This document shows positions 16,136 to 25,749 of a stretch of 35,390 nt of DNA, in pieces. Origin of the DNA: Planctomycetota bacterium (GTDB lineage Bacteria; Planctomycetota; Phycisphaerae; Phycisphaerales; SM1A02); the NCBI GenBank assembly GCA_003671025.1, contig QWPW01000031.1, positions 1 through 35,390 of the forward strand. The letters run 5' to 3'. Made by a program: the position numbers and the translations under genes. Numbering within the stretch: the stretch's first letter is position 1; each line of letters begins with the position of its first letter. The notes under the pieces are model-generated. The model had not been told where the DNA came from, ran no database searches, and saw only the letters and a program-made list of their open reading frames with translations.

Positions 16136-17167
16136 ATGCACACATGGTTCGTCCTCGAGACGCCGAGCGCAACCGCGGCACGCGGCCCATTCACGTTGGA
16201 GACGATGGAACAAATGGGGCGCTCTGGTTTGCTGCGCAGCGATTCGCTGGTGGCGCGCGCGGGCGCAACCGGTTGGACGGTCGCGCGTGATGATGACGCG
16301 TTGCGCGCGCTGTTTTTACCTTACGCATCGACTGCGCCTGCGCCTCGTGCGTCGTTGATCGCCGAGGTCGCGTTGCCCGCGTACTCCTTCGGCAACGCGT
16401 TCTCACTGGGATGGGCGACATTCAAAGCACACTGGGGTTCACTGGTGTTGATGGTGTTGGTGTACTTGGGTCTGTGCTTGGTGATCAACGTACCCATGAT
16501 CGCGGGCATGATTCCGCTGCAACTTGATCCTCGAGATCCTTCTCCGGCTGCGGTGCTTGCATTTGTTGTCGGCGCGCTGATCACGATCGCACTCACGATC
16601 GCGCTCGGATATGCGGTCGGGGCTGGCGCGTTCTACACCGCAGTGCGCGCAGTGCGAGGCGAAGTGTTGGTCTCTGACATCTTCACTGGCGTTCGTCGCT
16701 ACGGCGCGGTGTTCGGCACCAGCGTGCTCGTGCTGCTGATCATGCTCGTGGCGTTGGTCATTCCTTACGCGACATTTTTTGGCGGCGTGCTGATTCTGGC
16801 CAACGCAAGCGACGCGCCAGTTGCAGCGCTGCTGGGAATCGCGCTCGTGGTGGTGGGCTACATAGCAGCGATCGCGATTACGCTTCCGCTGTCGGTGATT
16901 TTAATGATGAGCATCGTGCTCATTGTCGATCCACGCGTGAACGCCGCGGGCGGAATGAGCGCGATCAACCACGCGCGCCGTATGACGCAAGGAAATCTTC
17001 CGTCGCTCTCAGGACTGCTCTTGGTCACTGGACTCATCGCCGGCCTTTCGATCTACGTATGTTGCGTCGGCCTGCCGCTGTTTGGCATGCCGTTGACGTT
17101 CGCGATCATCGGTGCGTCGTACGAAATGTTGCGCGTTGAGGATGCGCGTAAGCATCCGTCGAACTGA
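16136..17167 (+). CDS. GYF-domain (GYF_2) multipass membrane protein
   Basis: A 343-aa protein. Residues about 3-55 form a GYF_2-like domain (W-F-V-L start, ARGPFTLETMEQMGRSGLL, then DSLVARAGATGWTVA). The rest is an integral membrane region with six or so hydrophobic stretches, beginning at GSLVLMVLVYLGLCLVINV and ending near LPLFGMPLTFAIIGASYEML. In family terms the cytoplasmic GYF module should bind proline-rich or other protein partners, while the membrane part resembles DUF975-like or glycerophosphodiester-associated membrane proteins; no enzyme motif is seen. ATG at 16136 has GGAG eight bases upstream. The open frame to its left is antisense to upp and not coding. Confidence 0.8.
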   Translation: MHTWFVLETPSATAARGPFTLETMEQMGRSGLLRSDSLVARAGATGWTVARDDDALRALFLPYASTAPAPRASLIAEVALPAYSFGNAFSLGWATFKAHWGSLVLMVLVYLGLCLVINVPMIAGMIPLQLDPRDPSPAAVLAFVVGALITIALTIALGYAVGAGAFYTAVRAVRGEVLVSDIFTGVRRYGAVFGTSVLVLLIMLVALVIPYATFFGGVLILANASDAPVAALLGIALVVVGYIAAIAITLPLSVILMMSIVLIVDPRVNAAGGMSAINHARRMTQGNLPSLSGLLLVTGLIAGLSIYVCCVGLPLFGMPLTFAIIGASYEMLRVEDARKHPSN

Positions 17168-17191
17168 ACGCCGTCACACGCTGCCCTGCGA

Positions 17192-19057
17192 TTACATGCG
17201 TTCGGGCGCGATGATTCCGTACAGCGAGAGTCCATCCGCGAGCACGACGCGAGTGAGCGCGCACAGACGCAAACGACCAAGACGCAGCGCGGCGTCATCG
17301 GCTTTGAGCACGGGACATGATTGATAGAAGCTGTTGAAGCTCGAGGCCAGCTGCGCGAGATACGCGCCGACGCGATTGGTTTCGAGCGTGCGTCCAACAT
17401 CCATCACCATCTGCGCGTATCGCAACAAGTGCAGTGCGAGCGCGCGCTCAGCGGGTTCTGCGAGAGGAATCGTTGCCGATCCGATGACCGCATCACTCTC
17501 GCCACTCTTGGCCAAGATCGACGCGATGCGCGCATGTGCGTATTGGAGATACGGTCCGGTGTCGCCTTCAAACGCGATCATGGCGTCGAGATCGAACACG
17601 TAATCTTTGGTGAGATCGCCCGAGAGATCGGCGTACTTCACCGCGGCGATTCCAACGGCGCATCCAATGGCGCTGAGTTGCGCGGGCGAGAGTCCGTGGG
17701 TGGGCGCCGACGGATCCGCAGCGCGTCGCGTGACTTCAGCCGTGCCACGATCGCATGCTTCATCGAGCAGATCCTTGAGCGTGAAGTTCTCGCCTGAGCG
17801 TGTTTTCAGCGGTTTTTTGTCGGCTCCGAGCACCGCGCCGAAACCCAGATGAACCAACTGCGATTCGCCACCATCCTTGGTGCGATTCCATCCGATCATG
17901 CGCGCGGCATCGAAGACGTCTTTGAAGTGATCGCGTTGCCGCGCATCGACGACGTACACCACGAGACTTCCATCGAGCTCAGAAGTGCGAAAGCGCACCG
18001 CCGCAAGATCGGTGGTCGCGTAGAGAAATCCGCCATCGGATTTCTGAATCAACAGCGGTCGCTCGCGATCTGCAAAGGGAACCACCATCGCACCCTTGTC
18101 GATGCGCGCGAGTCCCGACTTCGCAAATGCATCGATGACGCCCGCGAGCGAATCGCGGAAGAAACTCTCGCCGCGATTGTTGTCGGCGCTCAGTTTCACA
18201 TTCAACACGCGCGCCGCGTCGTACACCTGATCCATGGTGACCGCGATGATGCGTTCCCACAGGCGAACAATTTCGACGTCGCCTGATTGCAAGCGAATCA
18301 GCGTCTTCTTGGCGTTGTCCATCGCCGCGCGTGCGGGCTCGTATTGGATTTCCAGTTCGATGATGCGATGAGGTCCGCAGTGATTTGCAATCGCGGCAGT
18401 AAGGTCATCGATGTTCGTTTCTTGCTGCGCACCGCGATAGACGCGATTGAGGTCGTCGAGCGTGAGTCGCGCGAAATCAGCCTTTTCCCGCAGTAATTTC
18501 GCCAAAGTCATGGCGATGGGAAGTCCCCAGTCGCCCAGATGATTCTCGCGGCGCACGGTGCGGCCGAGTCGCTCGAACACGCGCGCGAGCGAGTCGCCGA
18601 TGATGGTGGCGCGCAAATGTCCCACGTGCATTTGCTTGGCGACGTTGACGCCGCATAGATCAATCACCACTGCATGCGTATCGGTTGCGGGCGGAATTCC
18701 CAGCGTCTCGCTGGCGCAGAGCGCGTCCATGCACTGGGCGATGAACGCGGTCTCGAGTGTGACATTGACGAAGCCCGGACCTGCGACTTCGCACATCGTG
18801 GCCACGCCCGAGAGATCGGTCGCATCGAGAATCTGCTGCGCCAACGCCCGTGGATTGCTCTTGGATTCCTTGGCCAATGCCATCGCCGCGTTCATTTGGA
18901 AGTCGCCAAACTTTGCGTTGGTACTCGCGCGCACCTGCGCCGTCGCGGCAGTTCCCGTCACCTTTTCAATCGCGCGCATGAAGCGCACTTCGAGTTCCGT
19001 CGCAGGATCGTGGGTGGGGCGAGCGGCGTTGAGCGTGGCGGTAGGATCAGCGGACAT
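17192..19057 (-). CDS. argS: Arginyl-tRNA synthetase
   Basis: A 621-aa class Ia synthetase charging tRNA-Arg in the cytoplasm. The N-terminal additional domain (about 25-115) has KFGDFQMNAAMALAKESKSN and EVAGPGFVNVTL. The HIGH-equivalent is KQMHVGHLRATIIGDSLARV. The catalytic core continues with RRENHLGDWGLPIAMTLAKL and the region GADKKPLKTRSGENFTLKDL, where ArgRS has a degenerate KMSKS. A DALR anticodon-binding domain ends the protein (VLADGLSLYGIIAPERM). ATG at 19057 is the family-like start; the upstream frame is unrelated. Convergent with the GYF gene 24 nt away. Confidence 0.97.
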   Translation of the reverse strand: MSADPTATLNAARPTHDPATELEVRFMRAIEKVTGTAATAQVRASTNAKFGDFQMNAAMALAKESKSNPRALAQQILDATDLSGVATMCEVAGPGFVNVTLETAFIAQCMDALCASETLGIPPATDTHAVVIDLCGVNVAKQMHVGHLRATIIGDSLARVFERLGRTVRRENHLGDWGLPIAMTLAKLLREKADFARLTLDDLNRVYRGAQQETNIDDLTAAIANHCGPHRIIELEIQYEPARAAMDNAKKTLIRLQSGDVEIVRLWERIIAVTMDQVYDAARVLNVKLSADNNRGESFFRDSLAGVIDAFAKSGLARIDKGAMVVPFADRERPLLIQKSDGGFLYATTDLAAVRFRTSELDGSLVVYVVDARQRDHFKDVFDAARMIGWNRTKDGGESQLVHLGFGAVLGADKKPLKTRSGENFTLKDLLDEACDRGTAEVTRRAADPSAPTHGLSPAQLSAIGCAVGIAAVKYADLSGDLTKDYVFDLDAMIAFEGDTGPYLQYAHARIASILAKSGESDAVIGSATIPLAEPAERALALHLLRYAQMVMDVGRTLETNRVGAYLAQLASSFNSFYQSCPVLKADDAALRLGRLRLCALTRVVLADGLSLYGIIAPERM

Positions 19058-19181
19058 CGGGGCGCGAATCGTATCGAAGGCTGCGCACCCTATGAAGCGC
19101 GCGCGCATTACCATCCCAAGGCTGTACTGAGGTTGCGCACACTCGCTCGGCGACGCCGCGAAGCGCTTGAGGAACATAGGA

Positions 19182-20537
19182 ATGCCCGTAAAAACTCGCT
19201 CAAAAGCTCCAGTGAAGCGCACGACAACCACAACGGCGAAGCCGCGTGCGCGCGGCGCGAAGGCGCAGGCAAACACGCAAGCAATCACTCAGGCGAAGGT
19301 GAAAGCACTGTCGAGTGCGCAGCGACGCGCGGCAGAGCGATTCCTGTTGGAGATCACCTCGCTGCCGACTGCCGCTGGGCGCGAAGATCGCGTGATCGAA
19401 GCCATCGAGCGTTGGGTCGCGCAACGTCACGCGCGCGTCGTGCTCACGCGCGACAAGTACGGCAACCTCATTGTCGCGTCACACAAGTTTCGTGACGCAT
19501 GCGCGCACAGCGCCAAGCACGCGACCGCGGTCAAGCCCGTGTTGATCACGGCGCATCTCGATCATCCTGCGTTTGTCGTGCGCGCCGTTCGCACGCAAGG
19601 CGCTTCAGCGATGGTTGAGCTGGAGTTTCGCGGCGGCGTGCATGACCCGTATTTCAAGGGCACCGCGATTGAAGTATTCGACGGCGCGACGCAGCGATCG
19701 TTCGACGCCAAGATCATTTCGCTCGACAGTGCGATGGATCCCGCGACGAAACCGTTCAAGACGGTGATCGCAAAACTCGCCGACGCGAAATCTGCCAAGC
19801 ACATCGCCGCCGGATGCATCGCGCGTTGGAAACTGCCCGCAGCGGAAGTGGTCAACGGAATCGCGCACACGCATGCGTGTGATGACCTCGCCGCGGTGGC
19901 CGCAGCGCTGCTCGCGTACGACACGATCTCGCGCGATCCATCGTTGGCGCATGTTGCGTTGCTGTTCACGCGCTGCGAAGAAATCGGATTCATCGGCGCC
20001 ATCGGAGCCGCGCGCGCAGGCACGATTGCGCCAGGCACACGTTTGCTTTGCCTCGAGAATTCCCGCAGTTTTCCCCATGATTCGCCCATCGGCGCGGGAC
20101 CGATCGTGCGCGTGGGTGATCGGCTAAGCGTCTTCACTCCCGAACTCACAAATCGAGTGAGCACGATTGCCCTCGAGCATCAGAAGGCGCGACCGGCGTT
20201 CAAGTTTCAACGCAAACTCATGGCCGGAGGCGCGTGCGAGGCCACCGCGTTTGCGAGTTTCGGACTGAACGCCACTTGCATTTGTCTTCCGCTGGGGAAC
20301 TATCACAACATGCAAGACATCGATGGTGTGACCACCTCCAACAAGCGCGCGCGCATCGGTCGTGAGTTCATCGCGGTCGCCGACTTTCATGGCTTGGTTG
20401 AGTTGCTTGAAATCACCGTGCGTCGATTGGATGACGCGCTCATCAGCAACAGTCATGAAGCGTTGATGGAAAGACTCTGGTCGACGCACAAGCATCACGT
20501 AGGAGGATCCGCCGATGGCGTTCGCAAGCATTCCTGA
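19182..20537 (+). CDS. M42/M28-like metallo-aminopeptidase
   Basis: A 451-aa putative di-zinc aminopeptidase. Candidate ligands are His125 in TAHLDHP, Asp234/235 in HACDDLAAVAAALL, Glu266/267 in TRCEEIGFIGAIGAA and a late His in CLPLGNYHNMQDID, matching the H-D-E-E-H order of the co-catalytic family. Residues 1-45 are a Lys/Arg/Thr/Ala-rich extension without a signal peptide, unusual for the family and perhaps disordered. ATG at 19182 has AGGA nine bases upstream. Its 3' end overlaps the next gene (ribBA-like) by 23 nt, suggesting coupled translation. The substrate is unknown. Confidence 0.85.
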   Translation: MPVKTRSKAPVKRTTTTTAKPRARGAKAQANTQAITQAKVKALSSAQRRAAERFLLEITSLPTAAGREDRVIEAIERWVAQRHARVVLTRDKYGNLIVASHKFRDACAHSAKHATAVKPVLITAHLDHPAFVVRAVRTQGASAMVELEFRGGVHDPYFKGTAIEVFDGATQRSFDAKIISLDSAMDPATKPFKTVIAKLADAKSAKHIAAGCIARWKLPAAEVVNGIAHTHACDDLAAVAAALLAYDTISRDPSLAHVALLFTRCEEIGFIGAIGAARAGTIAPGTRLLCLENSRSFPHDSPIGAGPIVRVGDRLSVFTPELTNRVSTIALEHQKARPAFKFQRKLMAGGACEATAFASFGLNATCICLPLGNYHNMQDIDGVTTSNKRARIGREFIAVADFHGLVELLEITVRRLDDALISNSHEALMERLWSTHKHHVGGSADGVRKHS

Positions 20538-21717
20538 AATCCTCGAGGACCTGCGCGCAGGCAAGACCATCGTGCTTGTCGATGACGAAAACCGCGAAAA
20601 CGAAGGCGATTTCGTGGTGGCTGCAGAAATGATGACCATCGACTTGGTCAACTTTTTCGCGCGGGTCGCCGCGGGATATCTCTGTGTTGCGATGACGCCA
20701 GAAGATTGCGCGCGCCTTGAGCTTGGGCCGCAAACCGGCGTCAACACGAGCATGCGCGGCACCGCGTTCACCGTCTCGGTTGATGGACATCCCAAGCATG
20801 GCGTGGGTACGGGCATCAGCGCGCGTGATCGTGCGAAGACGATTCAATTGCTCGCGAGCGCGAATAGTTCGACCGATGATTTCGTGCGCCCTGGTCACAT
20901 CAATCCGCTGCGCGCGCGTGAGGGCGGAGTGCTCGTTCGCACAGGACAGACCGAAGGCTCGGTGGATCTCTGTCGCTTGGCGGGATTACGACCGGCCGCC
21001 GCGATCATCGAAGTGGTGCGCGAAGACGGTGAGATGGCGCGCGTGCCTGACCTCGAACGCTTGTGCGCGCAGCACGGATTGAAGATGTGTTCCGTCGAAC
21101 AGATCATCGAATATCGACTCGCGCGCGAGACGCTGGTCAAGCGACTCGCTCCCATCCACGGCGCGAAAATCACTACGCCAGAAGGCGATTTCACACTCTT
21201 GGCCTACTCGAGCGCGGTCGATCCCGTGCCGCACTTAGTGCTCTCGCATGGTGGCGTTGGTGTTCCCGATGCGCAGGGTCGCGTGCTGCCGTGTCACGAA
21301 GCAGTGCTGGTTCGCATGCATCGACGCGATCTGCTTGGCGACATCTTTGGCGTCGCGCCGCAACTAGGCGCGACGAGTTCGAGCGACGATCTGCGCGCGG
21401 CGATGCTGGCGATTCAACGCGAAGGCAGAGGCGCGATTGTGTATCTGCGCCCCGAAGGTTCAGGCGAAGATTACTTCGCACGCTTGCAACAGATTCGTCG
21501 CACCAGTGACGATGTCAACGCGCCTGACCTCACACGAACGGAAGGTGTCGGCGCACGTGCGATGCCGATGGACAGTCGCGAGTTTGGTGTCGGCGGACAA
21601 ATCTTGCGCGATCTCGGTTTATCGCACTTGCGCGTGCTCACCAATCATCCGCGGGGCGCGATGCCTGGCTTGAGCGGATTCGGACTTGAGATCGTCGAGC
21701 AAGTTGCGTTGCGCTAG
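20515..21717 (+). CDS. RibBA-like protein: DHBP synthase fused to a GTP cyclohydrolase II-like domain lacking zinc cysteines
   Basis: A 400-aa protein with RibBA layout. Residues 1-205 are DHBP synthase-like: DDENRENEGDFVVAAE (23-38), TGISARDRAKTI and VRTGQTEGSVDLCRLAG (141-157). Residues about 215-400 are GTP cyclohydrolase II-like, but where active enzymes have H-S-E-C...R-C-D-C the sequence is HRRDLLGDIFGVAPQL (269-284), so all three zinc cysteines are gone. The catalytic R-E/Q-E-G-R-G segment is RPEGSGED. In the DHBP domain the usual G-H-T-E metal histidine is Gln145. Thus GTP cyclohydrolase II activity is very unlikely, and DHBP synthase activity is plausible but uncertain. AGGAGG precedes ATG 20515, and the gene overlaps the upstream peptidase. 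Compare RibBX-type proteins. Confidence 0.88.
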   Translation: MAFASIPEILEDLRAGKTIVLVDDENRENEGDFVVAAEMMTIDLVNFFARVAAGYLCVAMTPEDCARLELGPQTGVNTSMRGTAFTVSVDGHPKHGVGTGISARDRAKTIQLLASANSSTDDFVRPGHINPLRAREGGVLVRTGQTEGSVDLCRLAGLRPAAAIIEVVREDGEMARVPDLERLCAQHGLKMCSVEQIIEYRLARETLVKRLAPIHGAKITTPEGDFTLLAYSSAVDPVPHLVLSHGGVGVPDAQGRVLPCHEAVLVRMHRRDLLGDIFGVAPQLGATSSSDDLRAAMLAIQREGRGAIVYLRPEGSGEDYFARLQQIRRTSDDVNAPDLTRTEGVGARAMPMDSREFGVGGQILRDLGLSHLRVLTNHPRGAMPGLSGFGLEIVEQVALR

Positions 21718-21724
21718 ATAGTCG

Positions 21725-22702
21725 TCATGGCGTCGCGGGCGATGAAGGCGCGGTGCTCTTAGGTGTCGAGGGTTCACTCGACGATTCCGACGGCTTCGCA
21801 TCCGACGTCGTCGTCCACGGACGAACATCGATGGACCACTCTTTGGGATCAGGGGTCCCAATCGTGAGCAGCGCACGATCCGCATCGCTCACCGCTCCAT
21901 TGACCACCGGCGCATTGATGCGCGCCACCGTGAGGTTGCCGTTTTTCTCGCGCGAAACGACTCCAGTAAGCGCGAGAGTCGTGCGGTCATAGAACAGTTC
22001 GACGAAGAGCGTGTCCTTGGCCAAACTCGTGTCTGGCTTGGGAACCAAGCGCAATCCCGCGACATTCTGCAGCGAACCGAGCAGCGGAATGTCTTGCGGA
22101 ATTTCCTGTTCGCTCACATCAAAGCGCGCCAGCACGTCGGCACGTTTTTGTCCCATCGGAATCGGAATCGGACCTTCTCCTAGCGCAAGCGGATCGAGCG
22201 TTTGGCCTGGCGCCACGATCTGTCGCTTGGTGAACGACTTGTTGCGGTAGTCCTGTTCGCACAACCAACCGTCGGAATAAATCCAGTGATCGATGGAGCG
22301 ATCGCTGCGGCCCGAGCCATCGACAAACTCATCGAAATACAGGGCAAATCGGCGCGCGCCCAATGGAGGAGAGTTGACAGCGGGTTCTCCTGTGGTCGCG
22401 GGACTCACGATGGCGTCACTGCGTTCCATCACGAATCGGCCGTAACGCCGCTGGGTTTCTTCGACCAACGCATCGAATGATTCGAGTGCGAGCGCACCGC
22501 TCATCGACTTGATGGTGAACGACGTTTGCTCGAGCTCGCCGAGAAACGCATACACACGTGCAGCCGACGCAGCTTTCGCCACTGCGAGCGGATCGTCGCT
22601 TGTCGCTGCAGCGGGAGGTGTCACGGGAGTCGCGTCTTGCGACAACGCGTTGAAGACCGTGTTTGCCAGAGTGAGCGTCAGAGTTAGTGCGAGAACTTGC
22701 AT
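21725..22702 (-). CDS. LolA-like periplasmic lipoprotein-sorting-type protein
   Basis: A 325-aa exported protein with an N-terminal signal sequence (MQVLALTLTLTLANTVFNAL, then SQDATP). Residues about 50-240 contain a LolA-like beta fold pattern: RRYGRFVMERSD, RRFALYFDEFVDG, HWIYSDGWLCEQDYRNKSFT, LFVELFYDRTTLALTGVV. The C-terminal 25 residues are a Ser/Pro/Thr-rich tail. LolA-type proteins carry lipoproteins across the periplasm, but in Planctomycetota many secreted relatives of unknown function exist, so only the fold is suggested. Start ATG at 22702 follows no strong Shine-Dalgarno. The stop lies 7 nt from the convergent ribBA-like gene. Confidence 0.62.
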   Translation of the reverse strand: MQVLALTLTLTLANTVFNALSQDATPVTPPAAATSDDPLAVAKAASAARVYAFLGELEQTSFTIKSMSGALALESFDALVEETQRRYGRFVMERSDAIVSPATTGEPAVNSPPLGARRFALYFDEFVDGSGRSDRSIDHWIYSDGWLCEQDYRNKSFTKRQIVAPGQTLDPLALGEGPIPIPMGQKRADVLARFDVSEQEIPQDIPLLGSLQNVAGLRLVPKPDTSLAKDTLFVELFYDRTTLALTGVVSREKNGNLTVARINAPVVNGAVSDADRALLTIGTPDPKEWSIDVRPWTTTSDAKPSESSSEPSTPKSTAPSSPATP

Positions 22703-22838
22703 GCGGCACGGACGGTAGCCGAGCCTCGCGGATTCCGCCCGATCGAATCAACTCGCTGCTACTCTTCAAATCACTCGAGTGCGCAGCGTCCGCGAAGACT
22801 TGGTGCGCGAGGAACGTACCGCAACTCCTGCACAAATC

Positions 22839-25613
22839 ATGCTGACACTTCCGGTCTGCACTCCCTCGTTGACTGGTGCGTTGCGGCGCGAGGCGTGCGT
22901 CGTTCTGCTCGTTGCCATAGCGCTGTGCGGCGATGGCGCGCGTGCGCAAGACGAACTGGTTCCCGAGTCGATTGCTCCGTCGAGCGCAGTGCTCGAAGCA
23001 GCGTCCGCCGAATATCTCACCATCGACGAACGCCGCGAATTTCGCGTGCGGCACGGGCTTTACGACGATTCCGATCTCGATACGCCGACGCGCCGCGCGT
23101 TGGTGATGTTGGAGCGCGGTCGATACGGCGATGCGATGTTTGATGATGCGACGGTCGCGCTCGAGTTGCGTGTGCAAGCGTTGGCACGAGCCGGTCGGCA
23201 TGACGCGGTGTTGAATGCGACCCGTGAAAGCCCAGCACTTCCGGTGTCGCTGCCGTTGCTCGCGTTGCGCGCTGCGTCGCTTGCGGCGCTCGGTTCGCGC
23301 GCGGACGCGCTCGCGTTGTGCAACGACGCGCGTGCGCGCAAGGCGTTGATCGATGGCACGACCGTCGAAGATATTCTCGCCGCCGTTGATTTGGGCGCGT
23401 TGCGTATTCGTCTCGACTCCAGCGCCGCTGGTGAGTACGGCGCACTGCTCAAGGCGCTCGGTCGCGCGCGTTCAGAAATTGATGCGCTCGATTCGCGCGT
23501 GCGCTTACGCGAAGCGCAGTTGCTTTCCGATCGTCATGCCATGGCGCTTTCCGTTCGCGCGCTGAGTGAAGCACTCGCACTTGATCCGCGCGCGAGTGAC
23601 GCGTGGCGATTGCTCGGCGAAATCGCGTTGGCGCGCTTTGAGTTTGACGCCGTCGCGCGCGCCGTGTCCGCACTGCGTCGCATCGACAGCGCGCATCCAT
23701 ACGCGGCGATTCTCGAGTGCGCGAGCGCATTGGCGCAAGATGATCCAACCACCGCGCTCGCTGCGCTTGAGCCGAGTCTCCGCGACGAGAGCACGCGCGC
23801 GTCGGCTTTGCCTTGGCGCGCGGCGTGTGAAGCGTCGCGGTACGACTTCACTGCAATGCGCGCAACGCTCGCGCAATGTGACGCGTTGGAGCCAGCCTCG
23901 GCACAAGCTTTGGTGATTGTCGGCGCGCAGTTGGTGCTCGATCGTCAGTACGCAGAGGCGCGCGAGACGCTTGAACTCGCCGCAGCGCGTGAACCCGCAT
24001 GGGCTCGTCCCCGCGCGGAACTCGGCTTGCTCGCGATGCAAGATGGACTGGAATCGAAAGCGCTCGACGACTTGCGCGCCGCGACCGCGCTTGATCCGCA
24101 TGACGAGCGCACGCTGTTCACGCTGAAACTCGCGCAAGAGTTGGCTTCGTGGAAACGCATCGAAACCGCGCACTTCATCATTCGTCATCCCGACGGCGAC
24201 GCCGCGCTTGTCGCCGCACTCTTAGCCAAAACACTTGATGCGATGCACGAAGAAGTCTGCGCGCAACTCGGTCACGAGCCGTCGCAGAAGACGCTCATCG
24301 ATGTGATGCCTGACCACCGCAGTTTCGCTGTGCGCATCACAGGTCTTCCGCGCATTCACACCATTGCAGTGTGCACTGGTCCCACGATCGCCATCGAGAT
24401 TCCCAAAGAAGGCGCGCAGACGAAGCATCTCGGATTGTTTGATCCGCTCGCCGTGTTGCGTCACGAGTACACGCACACGGTCACGCTCTCGATGACCAAG
24501 AATCGCATTCCTCATTGGCTCACCGAAGCCGTCGCCGTGCAATTGGAAAACACGCCGCGCACGTTTGAGTCGTGTCAGTTGCTTGCGAACGCGTGGCGCC
24601 GCGGCGCGCTGTTTGATCTTGACGAGATCAACTGGGCCTTCGTGCGTCCGCGCCTCGCCAACGATCGCGCGCAGGCGTACGCACAAGGACATTGGATGGT
24701 CGAGTTTGCGCTGCAACGGTTTGGATGGGACGCGATGCGCACGTTGTTGTTTTCATACGCCGACGGTGTGCGCGAAGATGAAGCGATGCGCGCCGCGTTT
24801 GCGGTGACGCGCGCCGAGTTCTTCACTGAGTTTCTGACATGGGCCGCGAAGGAAGTGCGTGCGTGGGGACTTGATCCGCAACCACCGCTGCGCGAACTCT
24901 TGCAAGAACTTGTCGAAGGCGATGCGGCTGCGGAAATCGCAATGAAACAAGCGCGTGAGCAACGGCTCACCATGGTTGCGCAAGCGTGGAGCGCTGCCAT
25001 AGGCGCGCCGGGTTCGCAACGATTCAACTTGCGCGCGCACGACTGGCCCGATGATCCGATGCCGCAAGTCGAACTCGATGACGCGACTGCGCGCGCATTC
25101 TTGGCCTTGCATCCTGAGCACGGCGATCTCGCGGAAATCCTGCTGCGTCGCGCGCGTGTTGGTCAGCGCGATGAAACCGAAGCGACGCGCGCGTTGCTCG
25201 AGCAGTACGCGCGCGTTCGTCCCGTCGATCCCTTTCCGCATCGCGTGTGGGCGAGACTTACTGGAGTCGCGGGCGATGGTGATCTCGCCGCGCAAGCGGA
25301 CGATCGCGCGCTCGTTCATCTCGCGCAACTCGATGCACGCGCCGATAAGGACAACGTTTATGCGCTTGCCATCGCACGCAATCGCCGAGCTGCAGGCGAC
25401 TTGCCCGCTGCGAGCGTCGCGATCGAGCGCGCAGTACGAATGAATCCATTTGATGCATCTGTCCGCGAACTTGCTGCGGCAATCGCCGTAGAGGCGGGTC
25501 GACTCGATCTCGCGCAAATTCACGTTGAAGCGTTGGTCGTTCTCGAGCCTGATCGAACTGTACATCTCAAGCGCCTGACCAAACTGCACGAACTTCGCGG
25601 GACAACGCCTTAA
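22839..25613 (+). CDS. Secreted TPR-containing HExxH metallopeptidase-like protein
   Basis: A 924-aa exported protein with a signal sequence (ALRREACVVLLVAIALCG, cleavage near AQ-DE). Residues about 40-440 and 720-920 are TPR-like helical pairs (for example AMALSVRALSEALALDPRAS, SVAIERAVRMNPFDASV). In the middle, VLRHEYTHTVTLSM places HEYTH at 542-546 and a candidate third ligand Glu563 in HWLTEAVAVQ. This is the gluzincin arrangement of peptidase MA-like domains. The substrate is unknown; an envelope or secreted proteostasis role is inferred. ATG at 22839 is preferred because the signal follows it, though no good Shine-Dalgarno is seen. It diverges from the LolA-like gene. Confidence 0.82.
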   Translation: MLTLPVCTPSLTGALRREACVVLLVAIALCGDGARAQDELVPESIAPSSAVLEAASAEYLTIDERREFRVRHGLYDDSDLDTPTRRALVMLERGRYGDAMFDDATVALELRVQALARAGRHDAVLNATRESPALPVSLPLLALRAASLAALGSRADALALCNDARARKALIDGTTVEDILAAVDLGALRIRLDSSAAGEYGALLKALGRARSEIDALDSRVRLREAQLLSDRHAMALSVRALSEALALDPRASDAWRLLGEIALARFEFDAVARAVSALRRIDSAHPYAAILECASALAQDDPTTALAALEPSLRDESTRASALPWRAACEASRYDFTAMRATLAQCDALEPASAQALVIVGAQLVLDRQYAEARETLELAAAREPAWARPRAELGLLAMQDGLESKALDDLRAATALDPHDERTLFTLKLAQELASWKRIETAHFIIRHPDGDAALVAALLAKTLDAMHEEVCAQLGHEPSQKTLIDVMPDHRSFAVRITGLPRIHTIAVCTGPTIAIEIPKEGAQTKHLGLFDPLAVLRHEYTHTVTLSMTKNRIPHWLTEAVAVQLENTPRTFESCQLLANAWRRGALFDLDEINWAFVRPRLANDRAQAYAQGHWMVEFALQRFGWDAMRTLLFSYADGVREDEAMRAAFAVTRAEFFTEFLTWAAKEVRAWGLDPQPPLRELLQELVEGDAAAEIAMKQAREQRLTMVAQAWSAAIGAPGSQRFNLRAHDWPDDPMPQVELDDATARAFLALHPEHGDLAEILLRRARVGQRDETEATRALLEQYARVRPVDPFPHRVWARLTGVAGDGDLAAQADDRALVHLAQLDARADKDNVYALAIARNRRAAGDLPAASVAIERAVRMNPFDASVRELAAAIAVEAGRLDLAQIHVEALVVLEPDRTVHLKRLTKLHELRGTTP

Positions 25614-25749
25614 AGGCTTTGCGCGACTTGCGATTGCAGGACTCCTCGCTGGTACGCGGTTGGAAACCGCCAGACGCGGAGTACATTTCACTACTCATCC
25701 CTTCGGGCCTACCCGACCCACGCGACTGCCTCTTGCGAATTCCACACCC

